Shown here: in pieces, positions 1 to 11,973 of the stretch
Layout of the letters: each line of letters begins with the position of its first letter
Numbering within the stretch: the first letter of the stretch is position 1
From: Ectobius pallidus
Lineage: Eukaryota > Arthropoda > Insecta > Blattodea > Ectobiidae
DNA length: 64,000 nucleotides
Direction: 5' to 3'
NCBI GenBank assembly: GCA_964059195.1
Contig: CAXKWD010000004.1
Span: forward strand, 120,934,043 to 120,998,042
Program-made: the position numbers and the translations under genes
The notes under the pieces: generated by a model
Told to the model about the DNA's origin: nothing
Database searches by the model: none
The model's input: only the letters and a program-made list of their open reading frames with translations

Positions 1-195
1 TGAAATGCGATTATGTCAGTTTTACATGTACGGTACTGGCATTTGTTTCGCAGTCTTTCATTATAGCATAATAGCCTACTAATAAGATTAAAATTAATTA
101 ATACTTCAATGATTGGAAACGTCACATTTAATGTTTTGAGATGATTACAAGAAGAATTTTAGCCAATATTCCATAGAATATGACATAATCGGCAT

Positions 196-684
196 TTAAG
201 TGATAACTTAACGTAAGAATAAAATAAAATTGTTTCCAGTGGATATTTATTTGTCTTTTCTACAAAACACACAACGTTTCGGTCATAACCATTAGTCCTT
301 CTTCAGGTGACTATTTATTAGAAGACAAAATAATTAGACTCTCAATTGTCCGTGTCATAACAACCACTTCCGTTATGAGTGGAATGAGATACCTGGTGAT
401 TGGATTGACAAGCATTTCCGGAATACCAATTTTTTGTTTCATTCTAATTGTGCGCATTCCACTCATAACGGAAGTGGTTGTTATGACACGGACAATTGAG
501 AGTCTAATTCTCTTGTCTTCTAATAAATAGTCACCTGAAGAAGGTCTAATAGTTATGACCGAAACGTTGTGAGTTTTGTAGAAAAGACAAATAAATATCC
601 ACTGGAAACAATTTTATTTTATTCTTACGTTAATATATTAATCGGTGGAAATCAGGACCATCATGGCAGAATTAAGTGATAACT
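196..684. mobile_element. Foldback retroelement with 13-bp target duplication
   Basis: Two long inverted arms (about 207-395 and 455-634) are near-perfect reverse complements. The whole is bracketed by a 13-bp direct repeat, TTAAGTGATAACT, at 196-208 and 672-684. A target duplication of that length suits target-primed or Penelope-like retroelements better than cut-and-paste transposons. Each arm holds CTGAAGA, a short hairpin and then CCGAAACG (about 533-566 on +, about 268-305 on -), which resembles a hammerhead ribozyme core. Penelope-like elements are known to carry hammerheads and to insert in inverted arrangements. No protein is encoded. Assignment to that class is inference. Confidence 0.7.
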
Positions 685-2905
685 GATAATTTATAGGCTA
701 CATTAAATTAATAGATGTTTTTGAAAGGTAGTTTTCTTCTGTTGCGTGCAAAATTTCCATTGTTTCATACAGAAGGTTTGACTTTTTAAAGTTGAAAGTA
801 GATTGCATTGAATAAATGTCGCATGTGATTTTTTTCAATCTTTCCTCGTTAAGTTTTTCATTAGGTAGCCACCCGAATGAGCACATGATTGTGATCTGGA
901 GAGTTCAGAAATGTGTATCAGATAATGTGTGAAAACATTTGTTTTATTCGTGAAATTAGTTTAAATAAAACATTGATTTAGTTGCCTCAGCCTCACAAAA
1001 AAATTATATTTGTTTACCACGCATGATTTAAAGCCTGAATTTGTGTCAACAATGATTTTCAGGTTATTATTTTGAAATGTTGATGACGTCACACGGTCAG
1101 ACCCCGTAAATAAAGACAGACTTTTAAATATTCCTATCAAAATATTAGATTTGACATCTCCGGCCTTTTTTCTCTATAACTTCATGCATGAAACCAATAA
1201 GAACATGATATCCTAAAAACTGACCAATTTTATCTGTAGATTTACTGATATATATAAAAGAACTCCTGCTGAAAAATTCTTTCGCACATTTTGCTCCTTT
1301 TTGTTTTATTTTAGGGTCTTTCCCCGTCCTTTCTTGCTATGATAATTTTCCCTTAAAATCCCAACCGTTAGTATGAACTTTTTCATTGTGATTTTCGTAG
1401 TTTATGTGAGTGTCGGAAATAAAAAGCAAGCTAACGTATTTAGAGGTAAATTTTCCGGAGGTTGGCCGCACACTGAGAGTTTGGGATGAGAAAAAAAAGT
1501 TAGTAGAGCACGACTCACGTGCTTCAAATGGAGTACTCAGGGAGAAGTGATGGGGTTATGAGATTGGATTTTAAAGAAACCAAGTGTGAAAGGCAATTTA
1601 CTGGAAGCTATAAGAAGACATCGTTGGTGTAGTGTAAGAGAAAAATGACACCTTCTCACATAAAATATAAAATGGTTTTCAAATAAAACTCTCCTGAAAA
1701 TCTTACAAATTCCTGAAAATCTTAAATATTTACAAACGAACAAAAAACTATAATTAATTGTAATACTTAACGTTGCCTAACACTGACTCTGTTTAGCTTT
1801 CTGAGCAATAAAATTGAACTTTCAAAAAAGATTCGATTACATTTTTATCCATCATATTAAATGAATAGCACAATTTACTCGTATTATAAGTTATTCAAAT
1901 TATGATTTTCTAAAACAACATGCATCACCATTTTGGCCATCTAGGGGTTTTAAAATGCGAAATTTACATTTATTGAGTGAAGTCTCAAAATTACAATATA
2001 CTATAATTAATTATCTTGTATAAATTTATTTGATTAAGACAATTTGCACCAAAAGCAGTGTTACGATTAATATATTCAAATCTAGTTCAGTCTATTTTAC
2101 GATACGTCAATATAGGAAAGGGAATGCTAATACAGACTTCACTCACGCCACTGGCATTGTCACAGTGATGTCAACTCCTCACTGCCCGCACTGTGCTCTC
2201 GCTGCCCGCATAACCGCAGTTTCCCAGCATTCTCACACCCCTGGTCTACATAGACATTAATAAACCACTCAAATCATTGTCATTCAATATCTCAAAAACA
2301 TAGGATCTATGCTTTTTTCTTTCTTTATCTGTCTAAGCTAATTTAGGTTTATATATATTAAATTCCATGTATTCCTTTGTTATTCCCCCAAAACTATAAT
2401 ATTGTCCATGTTTAAACGAATCTTCCGAAATAAAATCATTATGTAATGCCTTTAATCTTTTTTCTTAACTTCATTGTAAGCACCATAATCAGGGCATTTT
2501 GTTTTGCAATGTCACATTTAAGAAAAATAACACTTTCACTAATGGCGCCATTTTAATTAAAATCACTACAAATTAATTTCTTTGCTTCGTAAAAAATGTA
2601 CAGTTCTTGACAGATGTCTGAAAAATATCATACGGGAATAATCGATAATTGATAATAATTTATTGAAAGTTTATAGACATTTTTTAAAATAATTGGTTGT
2701 TCTGAATAAAATAAAACAAAAATAACTGTTAAGTGCTGGAAATTGTGTGAGCTATGAACAAAACGGGTTTTCTCTGCACCCGCCAATATTGAATATAATT
2801 ATCGGTCTACCATTAATGACGAAAATATTTTGTATTTTAAAATCATATGACTGATTGGTACAGAAACATTGTGTAATCGCCAGGATTATACAGCGTGTAG
2901 AAATG

Positions 2906-2909
<4 letters not shown>
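685..2909. other. Unassigned AT-rich stretch
   Basis: No coding region, RNA gene or paired repeat ends recognised. A GC-richer patch at about 2140-2250 has an open frame of 76 codons but no recognisable domain, so it is not called a gene. Confidence 0.4.

Positions 2910-2944
<35 letters not shown>
2910..2944. repeat. (TA)n microsatellite
   Basis: Uninterrupted TA dinucleotide run of about 17 units. Confidence 0.95.
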
Positions 2945-2946
<2 letters not shown>

Positions 2947-4445
2947 CCCTTTTTGAGTCACTTAGAGATGTACATGCTCCCTTAAGTTACTATAATTTTA
3001 AATTATCATGTTTTAGTAATTTCTTTAATCGAAATTATGCTACGTAAAACAAACTAAAACAAATAACTAATATTTTCTGAATATGTTTTAGTGTACTTCC
3101 TGTGAAGTTGTGAAAGATAACATAGGCTATTGAGTATCATTCGAACAGAAGATAGCAAGCTGTCAAAATTTTATGATTTAAAGGCGTAGCCACTTGACTT
3201 AAGCACGGTCATAATAAGATTGCTTAAAGATTCTATCAGTGAAATGTTATCATTCGTATCTTGTTGTACCCATCGATGGTGTCATGCCATCCCAATAATG
3301 TGGATGTCTTTTTTTTCATAAATTAATTCAATCATTACTGAAGAGTTTAAAGAGAAACATTTCCCTGTCAATATTTTGACGTTAATTATCTTGAACATTA
3401 TTGGGGATAATTTGTTGAAACATATCTGGATAGCAGAAATCCCATTGGGATGGTATGGCACTTAAAGATGATATAATTAATCAAAGAGTGCAGTGAGATT
3501 TTAAAAACAGTCGAAACAAAATAATGGAATAATCGTCTATATTTCAGCGATTCCCAGAATGACAGTCTAGCCATATCTTCCACTCCATTATAGCCATTGA
3601 GAAAATTGTTTACATTATTTCAACCTTCAAAATTAGTACTGTATATATAAGGGCAGTTTTACTGTGCCAGAATGGTCAATGGATGGAAAATATGATGTTT
3701 ATTTGAATCTAATCACTAATCACAATACAACAGCCCAAACAAGGCAGTACACGTCATTGAAAAAATTGCTATTCAATCAAAAATGTCAAATGTTCAGTCA
3801 AACGTAGTGGGAGTTGTTTATTCATGATTATGTGCGTTTATATTGCCAATCTTAGAGGTATGTTTTGGCCCTACAACAAACGGAACACTGTACTAAATTA
3901 ATCGACGCAGGAGGAAAACAATATTGTGAACTACATATTATAACCTGAATCACGTATTTGTAGCATACCGGTACCTTAATTTTTTCTACACAATACAAAA
4001 TGGGATTTAGTATTCACGATGACACTACAAATACAAAGCCGACTAAAAATAAAATACAATTGCTGTGGTTGTTTACGTCATCAGCAAAACTTAAAAATTA
4101 ATTGAATTATTTATGGGTCCTCGTTACGATATGGCTATTGTAACTAGTTGTATAAACATTTTAGTGACACCAGTGCTGTTTTATCCCTGATAAACGTGGT
4201 CATTGTGAAGATGTGATAAAATATACGAAAAAAAGTTTGAAATAACAATAGTGCGATATATTTGTTGACCAGTAGAAGAAAATTGGATATAGAGAAAATC
4301 CAAATTGAACATATAGGCCTACTACGAAAAGCTATGAATAAATCACAGCAAAATGGTGAAAATGTTTATAGTACAATGACAGAAATTATAAAAGTTGAAA
4401 ACCAGAAGTTAATGTGTAAGGCAGGATGTAAGGACAGCAGATCTC
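2945..4445. other. Unassigned stretch with a small imperfect inverted repeat
   Basis: An imperfect inverted repeat of about 20 bp (3279-3303 with 3441-3464, core CATGCCATCCCAAT) could be the ends of a ~185-bp MITE. No target duplication was seen. Nothing else recognised. Confidence 0.35.
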
Positions 4446-5157
4446 GATTTTAGCTTGCCCATACCCGCTCGAACGCCAGGCAAGCAAGTTACGAGCGTCA
4501 CAGCTAGCAAGCAGGCAAGTTTCTTTAGACTTGGATGGGTTGGATTGAACCCAACCCATGCAAGTCTGAATAAGCTTGCGACATTCCTATCAGCTAAACA
4601 ACTGTAGTTGCTAAGTGTAGGTAATACTTCCTTGCTTTTCTACATGCTGGTAGAAGAAATTCATCATGCAGATAAATAAAAGGTGGATAAAGTATCAAAA
4701 ATCGTTTTAGCGTCTTAACACATTTATTATTTTTATTATTGTTATTGTTATTATTGATTTTATTGATGTTTTCTCGAAAATGTTTGAAAATTTTTCCCAT
4801 GCCGGACTAGTACCTTTGTTCATTGATAATTTAAACCCTTCACATTTTAGTTTCTCCTCGGCTTCCTTCAGGGTAAAATTCTCCATTCTCCTTTTGTTTG
4901 CATTCTAAACACATCTGAAGTTCCTCAACTACGTAACTGCACGACTTACCAGTGCACTGATATACCCAGTTTCATATTCTTTCCGCCAGGCCTTGCAGTT
5001 TCTTTAGGCCCCGTGAAACCCACTAGGTTATGAAGAGCTTGTGACTCATAGAGACAGTATTTCATTTCATCGTTGCAATGAAGCTTACTCTCTTGTCAAG
5101 CAAGTCAAAAGCTGTGGCTGGTTGCAGAGTTACCAAGGGGCAAGCAAGCTAAAATCA
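4446..5157. mobile_element. Possible nonautonomous DNA element
   Basis: The left edge reads CGATTTTAGCTTGCCC and the right edge, on the opposite strand, TGATTTTAGCTTGCTTGCCCC minus its last base; the shared core is GATTTTAGCTTGC. Both ends are followed inward by CAAGCAAG-type repeats. No target duplication is clear and no ORF matches a transposase, so this is tentative. Confidence 0.35.
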
Positions 5158-5353
5158 GGATATGTACACCTCTGAGGACACTAGGAATAAAAATACAAAG
5201 GAGCTGAATAGAGAAAAATGGCGCAAACCTTTGAAGAAGGACAAAGCCCACAAAGACTGTTGAGTAGATTATAATTACATAGATCTAGTACCTCTTGCGT
5301 ACCACACAGTCTAGTAATAAATATAATAAATAGTAATAACGGTGAAAATAGTA

Positions 5354-5354
5354 C

Positions 5355-5409
<55 letters not shown>
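5354..5409. repeat. (TAA)n microsatellite
   Basis: About 18 uninterrupted TAA units. Confidence 0.95.
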
Positions 5410-6221
5410 TTATTTAATTTGGAAGCGTTAAAGTCAATTCCGACATTCCAATTCCTTTAACGTTTGAATCATGTTTCGAAAAGGTAGATTCTGGTTGCTT
5501 TGCTGTACCAGTGAAGGAGAATTCATTGAATTCACACTAAATTTGTAATTCAACAAACATAGAGGCATTAATGTTTTCTAGCTTAGGCTAACGGACGAGT
5601 ACTTTTAACCTAGCGAAGGAAGCAATGGTACTAGTTGTGCCCTCTTGACCTCCCTATTTATGCAAGCAAGCTTCTCAGTTATGACGGCAATAAAGTCCAG
5701 AGCTATAAATACAGTAATAATGCTTCTTGCATTGTGAAGTAGTAGCTACGGTACCAAACTGTTCTGCACCAACATCAATAAAACGTGAAGTGTCACATCA
5801 CTTTATCATTATTTTCCTACTAGAGCCCGTGTTATTGATCTTTTAGTGACGTCTCAAGGAATTTTCGGATAGTTGTTTAATCAATGAATATCTGAATCAA
5901 CTTGTATAAACGTTTACAACACTGAAATTTGATTACTTTAATATTATAATTTCAGTCCACTTTTAATTAAAAATTAAAAAATAAAAAGCTCAGGAATATT
6001 TAAATAAAACTACCAAAAAAATATAGATTGTGATTAATTTACAGAATATTATTTCTTCTTCCAGGTAAATGTGTGCATTATATGTGAACATGACATGGCA
6101 GCCATATTGGATGATGAGGATGTGAACGGCCTATGGAATGACGGTAGGTTGCGATGAGACAATTTTATATATACGGTAGCAGGAAAACGAATTATTATTT
6201 TCCACTGTTGCTACTCCATAG
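5410..6221. other. Unassigned stretch with an exon-like or splice-ratchet-like site
   Basis: At 6054-6070 a pyrimidine tract ends TTCTTCCAG and is directly followed by GTAAAT, a joined acceptor and donor. From 6065 one frame stays open for 26 codons to a GTAGGT donor at 6144. It could be a small exon (6065-6143), a recursive splice site or chance. The rest of the stretch shows nothing recognised. Confidence 0.3.
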
Positions 6222-6880
6222 ATTATCTCTGTATCTCTTTATAGATCACCTAACGGTGATCCATCTATATTTTTAGAGAAACTGGAGGAAATGCTAAACT
6301 TCTTTCTTAGGCCTCAGTGGAAAAAATACAATATTGTCATTGGAGGAGACATAAACGCTACATTTGATGTTAATAAAGATACTCATATTATAAATGATTT
6401 TAAAAATCTTTTAAGACAATTTAATTTTAGTTATACAAACTGCAAACCAACAAGAGAATCAGCATGTCTTGATAACATATTCACAAATATAAGTAGGGAT
6501 GAAATATGCTCGGGCATAGCTGTGGTTGATTTTTCGGATCATGACTCAGTGTGGGTTGAAATATTTAAGCCTATTATTAAGTTAAGACAAAAACAGAGGG
6601 AACCTAAAACGGTTATTACAAGACCAATGACTCAAGAAAAAATTGCCAATTTTAAGACCTCTCTAGATAATTATGATTGGAATAATTTGCTTGTTAATAT
6701 AGATCAGGATAAAGCTAATATTGCTTTTGATAAGTTTTTTCATGTGTTGTTAAACATTTTTGATACAAACATCCCTCAGAGTAAATGTAAAATAAACCAT
6801 AAAATCTATAGGACTAACAAAAATAAGAATTGGTGTAAGAATTCGTGGTATACTTCACAACTAGCTGATATGAAGAATAA
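6222..6880 (+). pseudogene. LINE ORF2 5' part: C-terminal half of APE-type endonuclease
   Basis: An open frame runs from just after an in-frame stop (6219-6221) through YRSPNGDPS, GGDINATFD, LDNIFTN and the terminal FSDHD motif. These are the C-terminal blocks of the exonuclease-endonuclease-phosphatase domain of APE-type non-LTR retrotransposons, which nicks target DNA for target-primed reverse transcription. The catalytic N-terminal half is missing, so this is a 5'-truncated copy. The frame is broken at 6880 by a DNA transposon. Removing that insert and one TAA copy (2,691 bp, a multiple of three) brings the frame into register with the reverse transcriptase part at 9572. The open frame that continues to 7112 inside the insert is spurious. 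Confidence 0.88.
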
Positions 6881-7729
6881 GGGCGGAATTCTGGAATCCT
6901 CCTTTCAAGCTCCTTCATTTAAAATGGGCCTTCAATCCTCCTTACATAGCCATTCGTACTCTGGAACCTTCCTTGTTTCGCTTGAGGAAGGATGGCTCCT
7001 TAAAGGTGAAAGGGGGTCTGTGATGTCCCTTAAGAAGCACCTTTTCTTATTCTCGAACCTCCCTGTTAGTTTAAAGGAGGAAGTAAGAGAGTTTCCTTAT
7101 CTTAAATACTGAAGGAAGCCGAGTGGTCGCCTTTTTCCATCCTCTATAGTTTTCAGACGTCAGTTTTCTCACTTCTGTGATATTAGATGGTGAATTTATT
7201 GAGATTATGCAACTTATATCAAATTTCAGATTGTACTACAGCAACGTAGGTTAACGATAATGCTACGAAATAATTATTATATTATCTAGAAGTATTAAAT
7301 AAAAATATGACTACATACATACGACACAAACAAATTAAACTCATTATTATGGGCAAAAAAAAACCGTGAATTTCAAAATAACAGTCCATTGTGAGCAGAA
7401 TATCTATTAAATAAGCTCCATAAATAACTATTTTTGGAAAAGAATAGCGTACTGTATGTACGATAGTTCATTATTGTCTATTTATTAAAAAAATTAAGAT
7501 TGGATATAGTATAAAGTGATCAATGTCACGATAAATGACATTGAAGCGTGGATATAAAATACGTAAATTAGGCCCATGAACATAACTCTTACATATCCAT
7601 ACAACAAAGGAAAGGAGTACTGTCTAATTAACCTTAAAGAATACAAATATATATTTTGAAAGCCAACTATTAGGCCTACAACTGTTTAATTGCACGTATG
7701 TTTGATCTCAATACTTATGACAAAACAAA

Positions 7730-8030
7730 GAGGAACATAATAATAATATAATAATAATGAAAATAAATACAGTATTAATAGCAATAGACCTAACAATGAC
7801 AATACCATTAAGAATAATTATAGTAGTAGTAGTCTAATAATAATGCAATATAAATATCATAATATAATAAAAATAATAATATAATAAAAATATAATATAA
7901 TACAAATATAATATAATACAAATATAATATAATACAAATATGATAATGGCTATTTAATATAAATATAATAATATAATACAAATATAATAATAGGCCTATA
8001 ATAAAAATATAATAATAGTACTAGAAATAG
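7730..8030. repeat. AT-rich degenerate tandem repeat
   Basis: Repeated AATATAATACA-type units and ATA triplets form a low-complexity tract inside the Harbinger-like element, just upstream of a LINE fragment. Confidence 0.8.
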
Positions 8031-8045
8031 TATTTAGAAATCTAA

Positions 8046-8450
8046 CAAGAAAATAGTGAAATTCATAATTATAGCACAAGAAGTAGCTTAGATTGTCATA
8101 GATATACATGCAAAAAGCAAATTATATTTAAGGACGTAAGTGTAATTGGAACTATACTATACAACAAGCTACCTGTAGAAATTAAGAATGCTGACAAGAA
8201 AAATTTCAAAACACTTCTGAAGAAATACTTAATAGAAAAATGTTTATATTCTTTAGACGAATTGTAATAACCGATTAGCACATATACATTATTATATTTT
8301 GATCAATCACACACTTTTATCCTTAGATCTAGGTTGTAGCAATATTAGGTTGTATAATATTAGCTCTTAGTCTGTAAGCTTGACAATGTCAGAAACTTGT
8401 ATCAAGTCAATTGACAGCAAATAAATTATTATTATTATTATTATTATTAC
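8046..8450 (+). mobile_element. LINE 3' end: ORF2 C-terminus, 3'UTR and (TTA)n tail
   Basis: Frame 8046-8267 encodes a 73-codon tail with HNYSTRSSLD, TILYNKLPVEIK, FKTLLKKYL and CLYSLDEL before TAA. This is the conserved C-terminus of Jockey/CR1-type LINE ORF2 proteins, as the intact LINE at 9573-11447 also shows (SYGTRYN, VFNKLPLEW, NPFYSIDEF). It is followed by about 155 bp of 3'UTR and a (TTA)n tail at about 8424-8450. It is a separate 5'-truncated insertion of a related but different subfamily, nested in the Harbinger-like element. Confidence 0.85.
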
Positions 8451-8779
8451 TAATAATAATGACAATATTAATGAAGAGTACCGGTAATAGAAGCAGCTGC
8501 AATATTATAAAAATGCTAGACACATTTTTTATATCATAGACTACATAGTCTTTATGTTCTCAATAAAATAGTACAGTATGACAATAAAAAGAGGATAGTT
8601 CCACCAAGCGGTACGCAGTTTTGTTCTGAGTAGTCCTATAGGCCTATGCACTTTTAACTTTAAAGCAAGTTTCTGTTCATGAAATAACATTTATATGCTT
8701 ATGTTACCATTCTTTAGGCCTGATGTTACAGGTTAATGTAAGAAAATGCACAAGTCAATGAAAGACGATGAATTCCCAG

Positions 8780-8802
8780 TTTTTTTTTTTTTTTTTTTTT
8801 TT
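8780..8802. repeat. Poly-T tract
   Basis: About 23 T in a row. It could be the A-tail of a minus-strand retroelement (the SINE-like head lies just to the right), but the two are about 80 bp apart. Confidence 0.85.
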
Positions 8803-8884
8803 AAGAAGAATATAATACTTATTCAAGCACATTGATAAAATAGAACACAAGAATGGAATGTGCACAATTTCACATAAAAAAAAA

Positions 8885-8968
8885 AGTCGCTTTGGGGTGG
8901 GTTTGAACGTGAGACCTCTCCATTACTAGACACGCACGTTACCCCGAGACCACGAACAAACTGTGATG
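8885..8968 (-). mobile_element. tRNA-derived SINE head
   Basis: On the minus strand the sequence reads GTGGTCTCGGGGTAACGTGC (A-box side), then ACGTTCAAACCCACCCC (B-box GTTCAAACC). This is the layout of a tRNA-related RNA polymerase III promoter. No complete cloverleaf is seen, so it is a SINE or tRNA relic and not a working tRNA gene. Confidence 0.6.
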
Positions 8969-9572
8969 TTGAACCGTCCATGCGGGGAGGAAAGAAGGCT
9001 ATCGCATCAGTGGCTCATAGAATAGAAAAAACACTTACCGTATTTCGACGTTGGACTTTACTTCGGAGCCCTGCTATGTTACATTATGTTACATTATTGT
9101 AATATTTCATTCATTGGTACCATAATACGCTGAATATTCGAGTGATAAATTCAGATGTGTGCCTCGCTGCAGTCCCGTACAACGGAATAAAGACGCTAGT
9201 TACTACCAACCTATGCATATCTCAGAGCTTCATGTTGTTATTTATTAAGAGGTCAGGAATTACTAATCTGACATAAAATGAAGTAAACTTCAATCCTGTA
9301 ATTTAATTGTCATCAATTTTCATAAAATAAATAGTCATTATACAACAGCACTTAATGTATAATCGAACATATGGGAACATTTGTCTTCCATGCAGATGCC
9401 AACTGTCCATGGCAACTGAAGGAGGCTTTGTAAGCTGTCCTTCATTAAGGACGCTATAAGAAAGAACCGAGAATTTGATTTTGCATTTGAAGAAGGTGCC
9501 TTCTTTTTACCCTCCTTTACTAAGGAAGGTTTCAGGAGGAGTTGAAGGCTTGTTCCAGAATTCCGCCCTAAG

Positions 9573-11447
9573 TTGTTATTGTACTTAGGACTATATAAGT
9601 TATACAAGACAGACGGGACCAAATTTAGTTATTTAACAGCCAGAAGGGAGTATAAACTTGCGGTAAATGAGGCCAAGAAACAATTTAACTCCTTTAGTAT
9701 ACAGACATCCAAAAATAAATGTAAGAAAGCTTGGAAAATAATCAACTCAGTTGCTGAAAGTAAACAAAAAGAGGCCATTTCAATAACACCTAATGATTAT
9801 AATAATTATTGTATACAATCTGTTAATGAAATTTGTGAAAGCATTGTAAGACCTAATGAAACTGTACATGACCTAATGGAGCACCACAAAGTTAATAATC
9901 CACAGGTAAATAGGAATAAATTTACTTTCGTAATGGTAACCATTGATGAAGTTTACGATATTGTCAAAAAATTAAAGCCTTCTGATAGCGTAGATATATA
10001 CGACTTCTCTAGTAATATGTTAAAAAAGATAATTGAATATATTGTATTCCCTCTTACACATTGTATAAATAAATGTCTAAGGGAAGGTATATTTCCAGAT
10101 GTACTAAAATTGTCCAGAGTTGTGCCTATTTATAAAAAAGGAGAGAGAGATTGCCCCTCTAGCTATCGTCCAGTGTCAATGACTCCGGTTTTATCTAAGG
10201 TCTTAGAATCGGTTATTTATAAACAGGTTTGTAATTATCTGGAACACTATAATATACTGTCTCCCACACAATTCGGTTTTAGAAAGGGAAAATCCACCGT
10301 TGATGCTATTGACTCGTTGATTAAAAAAGTACTTGACGCGTATGAAGGAAAACAGTTTGCTATGGCTACATTTTGCGACCTTAGTAAAGCTTTTGACTGC
10401 GTAGATAACGAATCACTTACAAAAAAATTAGTTTATTATGGAATTATCAATGATAAATCTGATAATATTTTTGAGTCATTTCTAACAAAGCGTAGACAAA
10501 TAGTATGTATTGGTAAGGAAAGATCACAAATAGCTCAGATTACACATGGCGTACCTCAGGGATCAGTTTTGGGACCATTATTGTTCATAATAATGATCAA
10601 CGACTTATCATCTTATATAAATAGTCATTCTATTCTTTATGCGGATGACACTACATTTTTAAATGTCAGTAAAGAGTTTGTAACCCTTCAAAACATGACA
10701 AAAGAAACTATATCACAGGTATCGATATGGTTCAGAGCAAATGGGTTTTTACTAAATGAGAATAAAACACAACAAATAATATTTAGTCTTAGAGATTTGC
10801 CAGTAGAAGAAGGTCAAAGTAGTGTTAAGTTTTTAGGTGTTGTCATGGACAGAAAATTATCTTGGGATCCTCACGTTAAATATGTCAGTACTAAGTTGTC
10901 TCGGGTAGTTTACCTATTAAGAAGCTTAAAACATCATGTACCTCAAAATTATGTAAGATCGGCATATTTTGCTTTTTTTCAAAGCGTTATGAGCTACGGA
11001 CTTTTACTCTGGGGTAATAGTGCCCATGTGCAGGACATTTTGGTTCTCCAGAAGAAGGCTATCAGGGTTATCACAGATGCTAAAAAGATGGATCATTGTA
11101 AACCTCTGTTCATTAAACTTAAAGTGCTGACTGTGATTAACTTATACATTTACACAGTCCTCCTCCATATTAAAAATAACTTATCAGATTATCTACTCAG
11201 ACAAGACATACACTCATATGGTACCAGATATAATAGGAAAATTAATACACCTTTTTGTAGATTATCCAAGTCACTAAATAGTTATGAGGTAATTGGTGTA
11301 AAAGTGTTCAATAAACTTCCCCTGGAATGGATGGAGGTCCCACTCAATGTATTTAAGACAAGGATATACAACTGGCTAGTCGTTAACCCATTTTATTCTA
11401 TTGACGAATTCTTTGAATTTTTTGAATGTGCAAACATTACTTGGTAG
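9573..11447 (+). CDS. LINE ORF2: non-LTR reverse transcriptase (3' two-thirds)
   Basis: This open 624-codon frame is the reverse transcriptase part of the LINE begun at 6222. It copies the element's RNA at the nicked target. Counting from 9573, motifs in order are VVPIYKKG (183-190), YRPVSMTPVLSKVLE (198-212), FGFRKGKST (234-242), FCDLSKAFD with catalytic Asp (267-275), GVPQGSVLGPLLF (326-338), YADDT (356-360) and FLGVVMDRKLSW further on, then the thumb and the conserved C-terminal NPFYSIDEF. There is no RNase H domain. The frame is intact to its stop, so the copy is fairly young, but it cannot be functional: the endonuclease N-terminus is gone and a transposon separates the halves. The first codon is TTG within the ORF, not a true start. 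The family is Jockey/CR1-like; the exact clade is uncertain. Confidence 0.93.
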   Translation: MLLYLGLYKLYKTDGTKFSYLTARREYKLAVNEAKKQFNSFSIQTSKNKCKKAWKIINSVAESKQKEAISITPNDYNNYCIQSVNEICESIVRPNETVHDLMEHHKVNNPQVNRNKFTFVMVTIDEVYDIVKKLKPSDSVDIYDFSSNMLKKIIEYIVFPLTHCINKCLREGIFPDVLKLSRVVPIYKKGERDCPSSYRPVSMTPVLSKVLESVIYKQVCNYLEHYNILSPTQFGFRKGKSTVDAIDSLIKKVLDAYEGKQFAMATFCDLSKAFDCVDNESLTKKLVYYGIINDKSDNIFESFLTKRRQIVCIGKERSQIAQITHGVPQGSVLGPLLFIIMINDLSSYINSHSILYADDTTFLNVSKEFVTLQNMTKETISQVSIWFRANGFLLNENKTQQIIFSLRDLPVEEGQSSVKFLGVVMDRKLSWDPHVKYVSTKLSRVVYLLRSLKHHVPQNYVRSAYFAFFQSVMSYGLLLWGNSAHVQDILVLQKKAIRVITDAKKMDHCKPLFIKLKVLTVINLYIYTVLLHIKNNLSDYLLRQDIHSYGTRYNRKINTPFCRLSKSLNSYEVIGVKVFNKLPLEWMEVPLNVFKTRIYNWLVVNPFYSIDEFFEFFECANITW

Positions 11448-11597
11448 TAATTAATGAACATTTTTTTTCCTTTATCTATTTTTATATATTTCTAATGTAA
11501 TATAGTGTATATATATGTTTTGTACATTTGTAAGGTGACGTTGTCTATTGCTGCAAGGTTGAATGACAATAAAATCTCATTTATTTATTTATTTATT
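11448..11597 (+). other. LINE 3'UTR and (TTTA)n tail
   Basis: A short 3'UTR ends GACAATAAAATCTCA followed by about four TTTA units (11580-11597) in place of poly-A. Such simple-repeat tails are typical of Jockey/CR1-group LINEs. AATAAA lies just before the tail. Confidence 0.75.
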
Positions 11598-11684
11598 ACA
11601 TGGAGAACAATAATTTGTTTCCCACTTCCAGTTGCATAAGATTGTCTTAACTATTCCTAAGAATGTTTTCAATACTGATTTTAC

Positions 11685-11973
11685 TGCTGTGGCGCAGGGG
11701 ATGCGTTCGCTCTCCTCACACAAAGGGTGAGATGAGACATGAATCATGACCTGAGCGAGAATGCCGCTTCGAAGTCACTCTACAAACTCATATTGCTACC
11801 GCTCATCTGTAAACCAAGCTTCTTGTCTCGTTTCGCATTTATACGATTCCCGGTTGGGACAGATTACCTCACCTGTGAGACGGATTCTCGGGTAAGTTTA
11901 GGCTCTTGTGGTCCCCGGACATTATTTGGCCGTCATCCATCCCATCCGCGCTTATTCCGGAATGAATGAATGT
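11685..11973 (+). mobile_element. tRNA-derived SINE, family A copy 1
   Basis: It begins GCTGTGGCGCAGGGGATGCG (A-box like TGGCGCAGGGG) and has a later ACGATTCCCGG block in the B-box place. Its body (CCTCACCTGTGAGA, TTTAGGCTCT, CCCCGGACAT, GGCCGTC, CGGAATGAATGA) matches the copy at 18443. Compared with that copy it carries about 100 extra bases between the A and B boxes. The ORF overlapping it is not a gene. Confidence 0.8.

Larger units (their letters stand above)
6881..9568. mobile_element. PIF/Harbinger-like nonautonomous DNA transposon inserted in a LINE
   Basis: The ends are inverted repeats starting GGGCGGAATTCTGGAA (6881) and ending TTCCAGAATTCCGCCC (9568). The target duplication is TAA (6878-6880 and 9569-9571). 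A 3-bp TWA duplication with G-rich termini is the PIF/Harbinger signature. Subterminal CTCCTT/AAGGAGG motifs recur near both ends. At 2,688 bp there is no DDE transposase or Myb-like ORF, so it must depend on a partner for movement. Inside lie an AT-rich microsatellite tract, a LINE 3' end, a poly-T run and a SINE head, so it has itself been a target. Confidence 0.85.

Noticed and set aside
6881..7112. Continuation of the LINE open frame to codon 273 (stop at 7112)
   Set aside because: Residues after 6880 lie inside the Harbinger-like insert and are not LINE protein.
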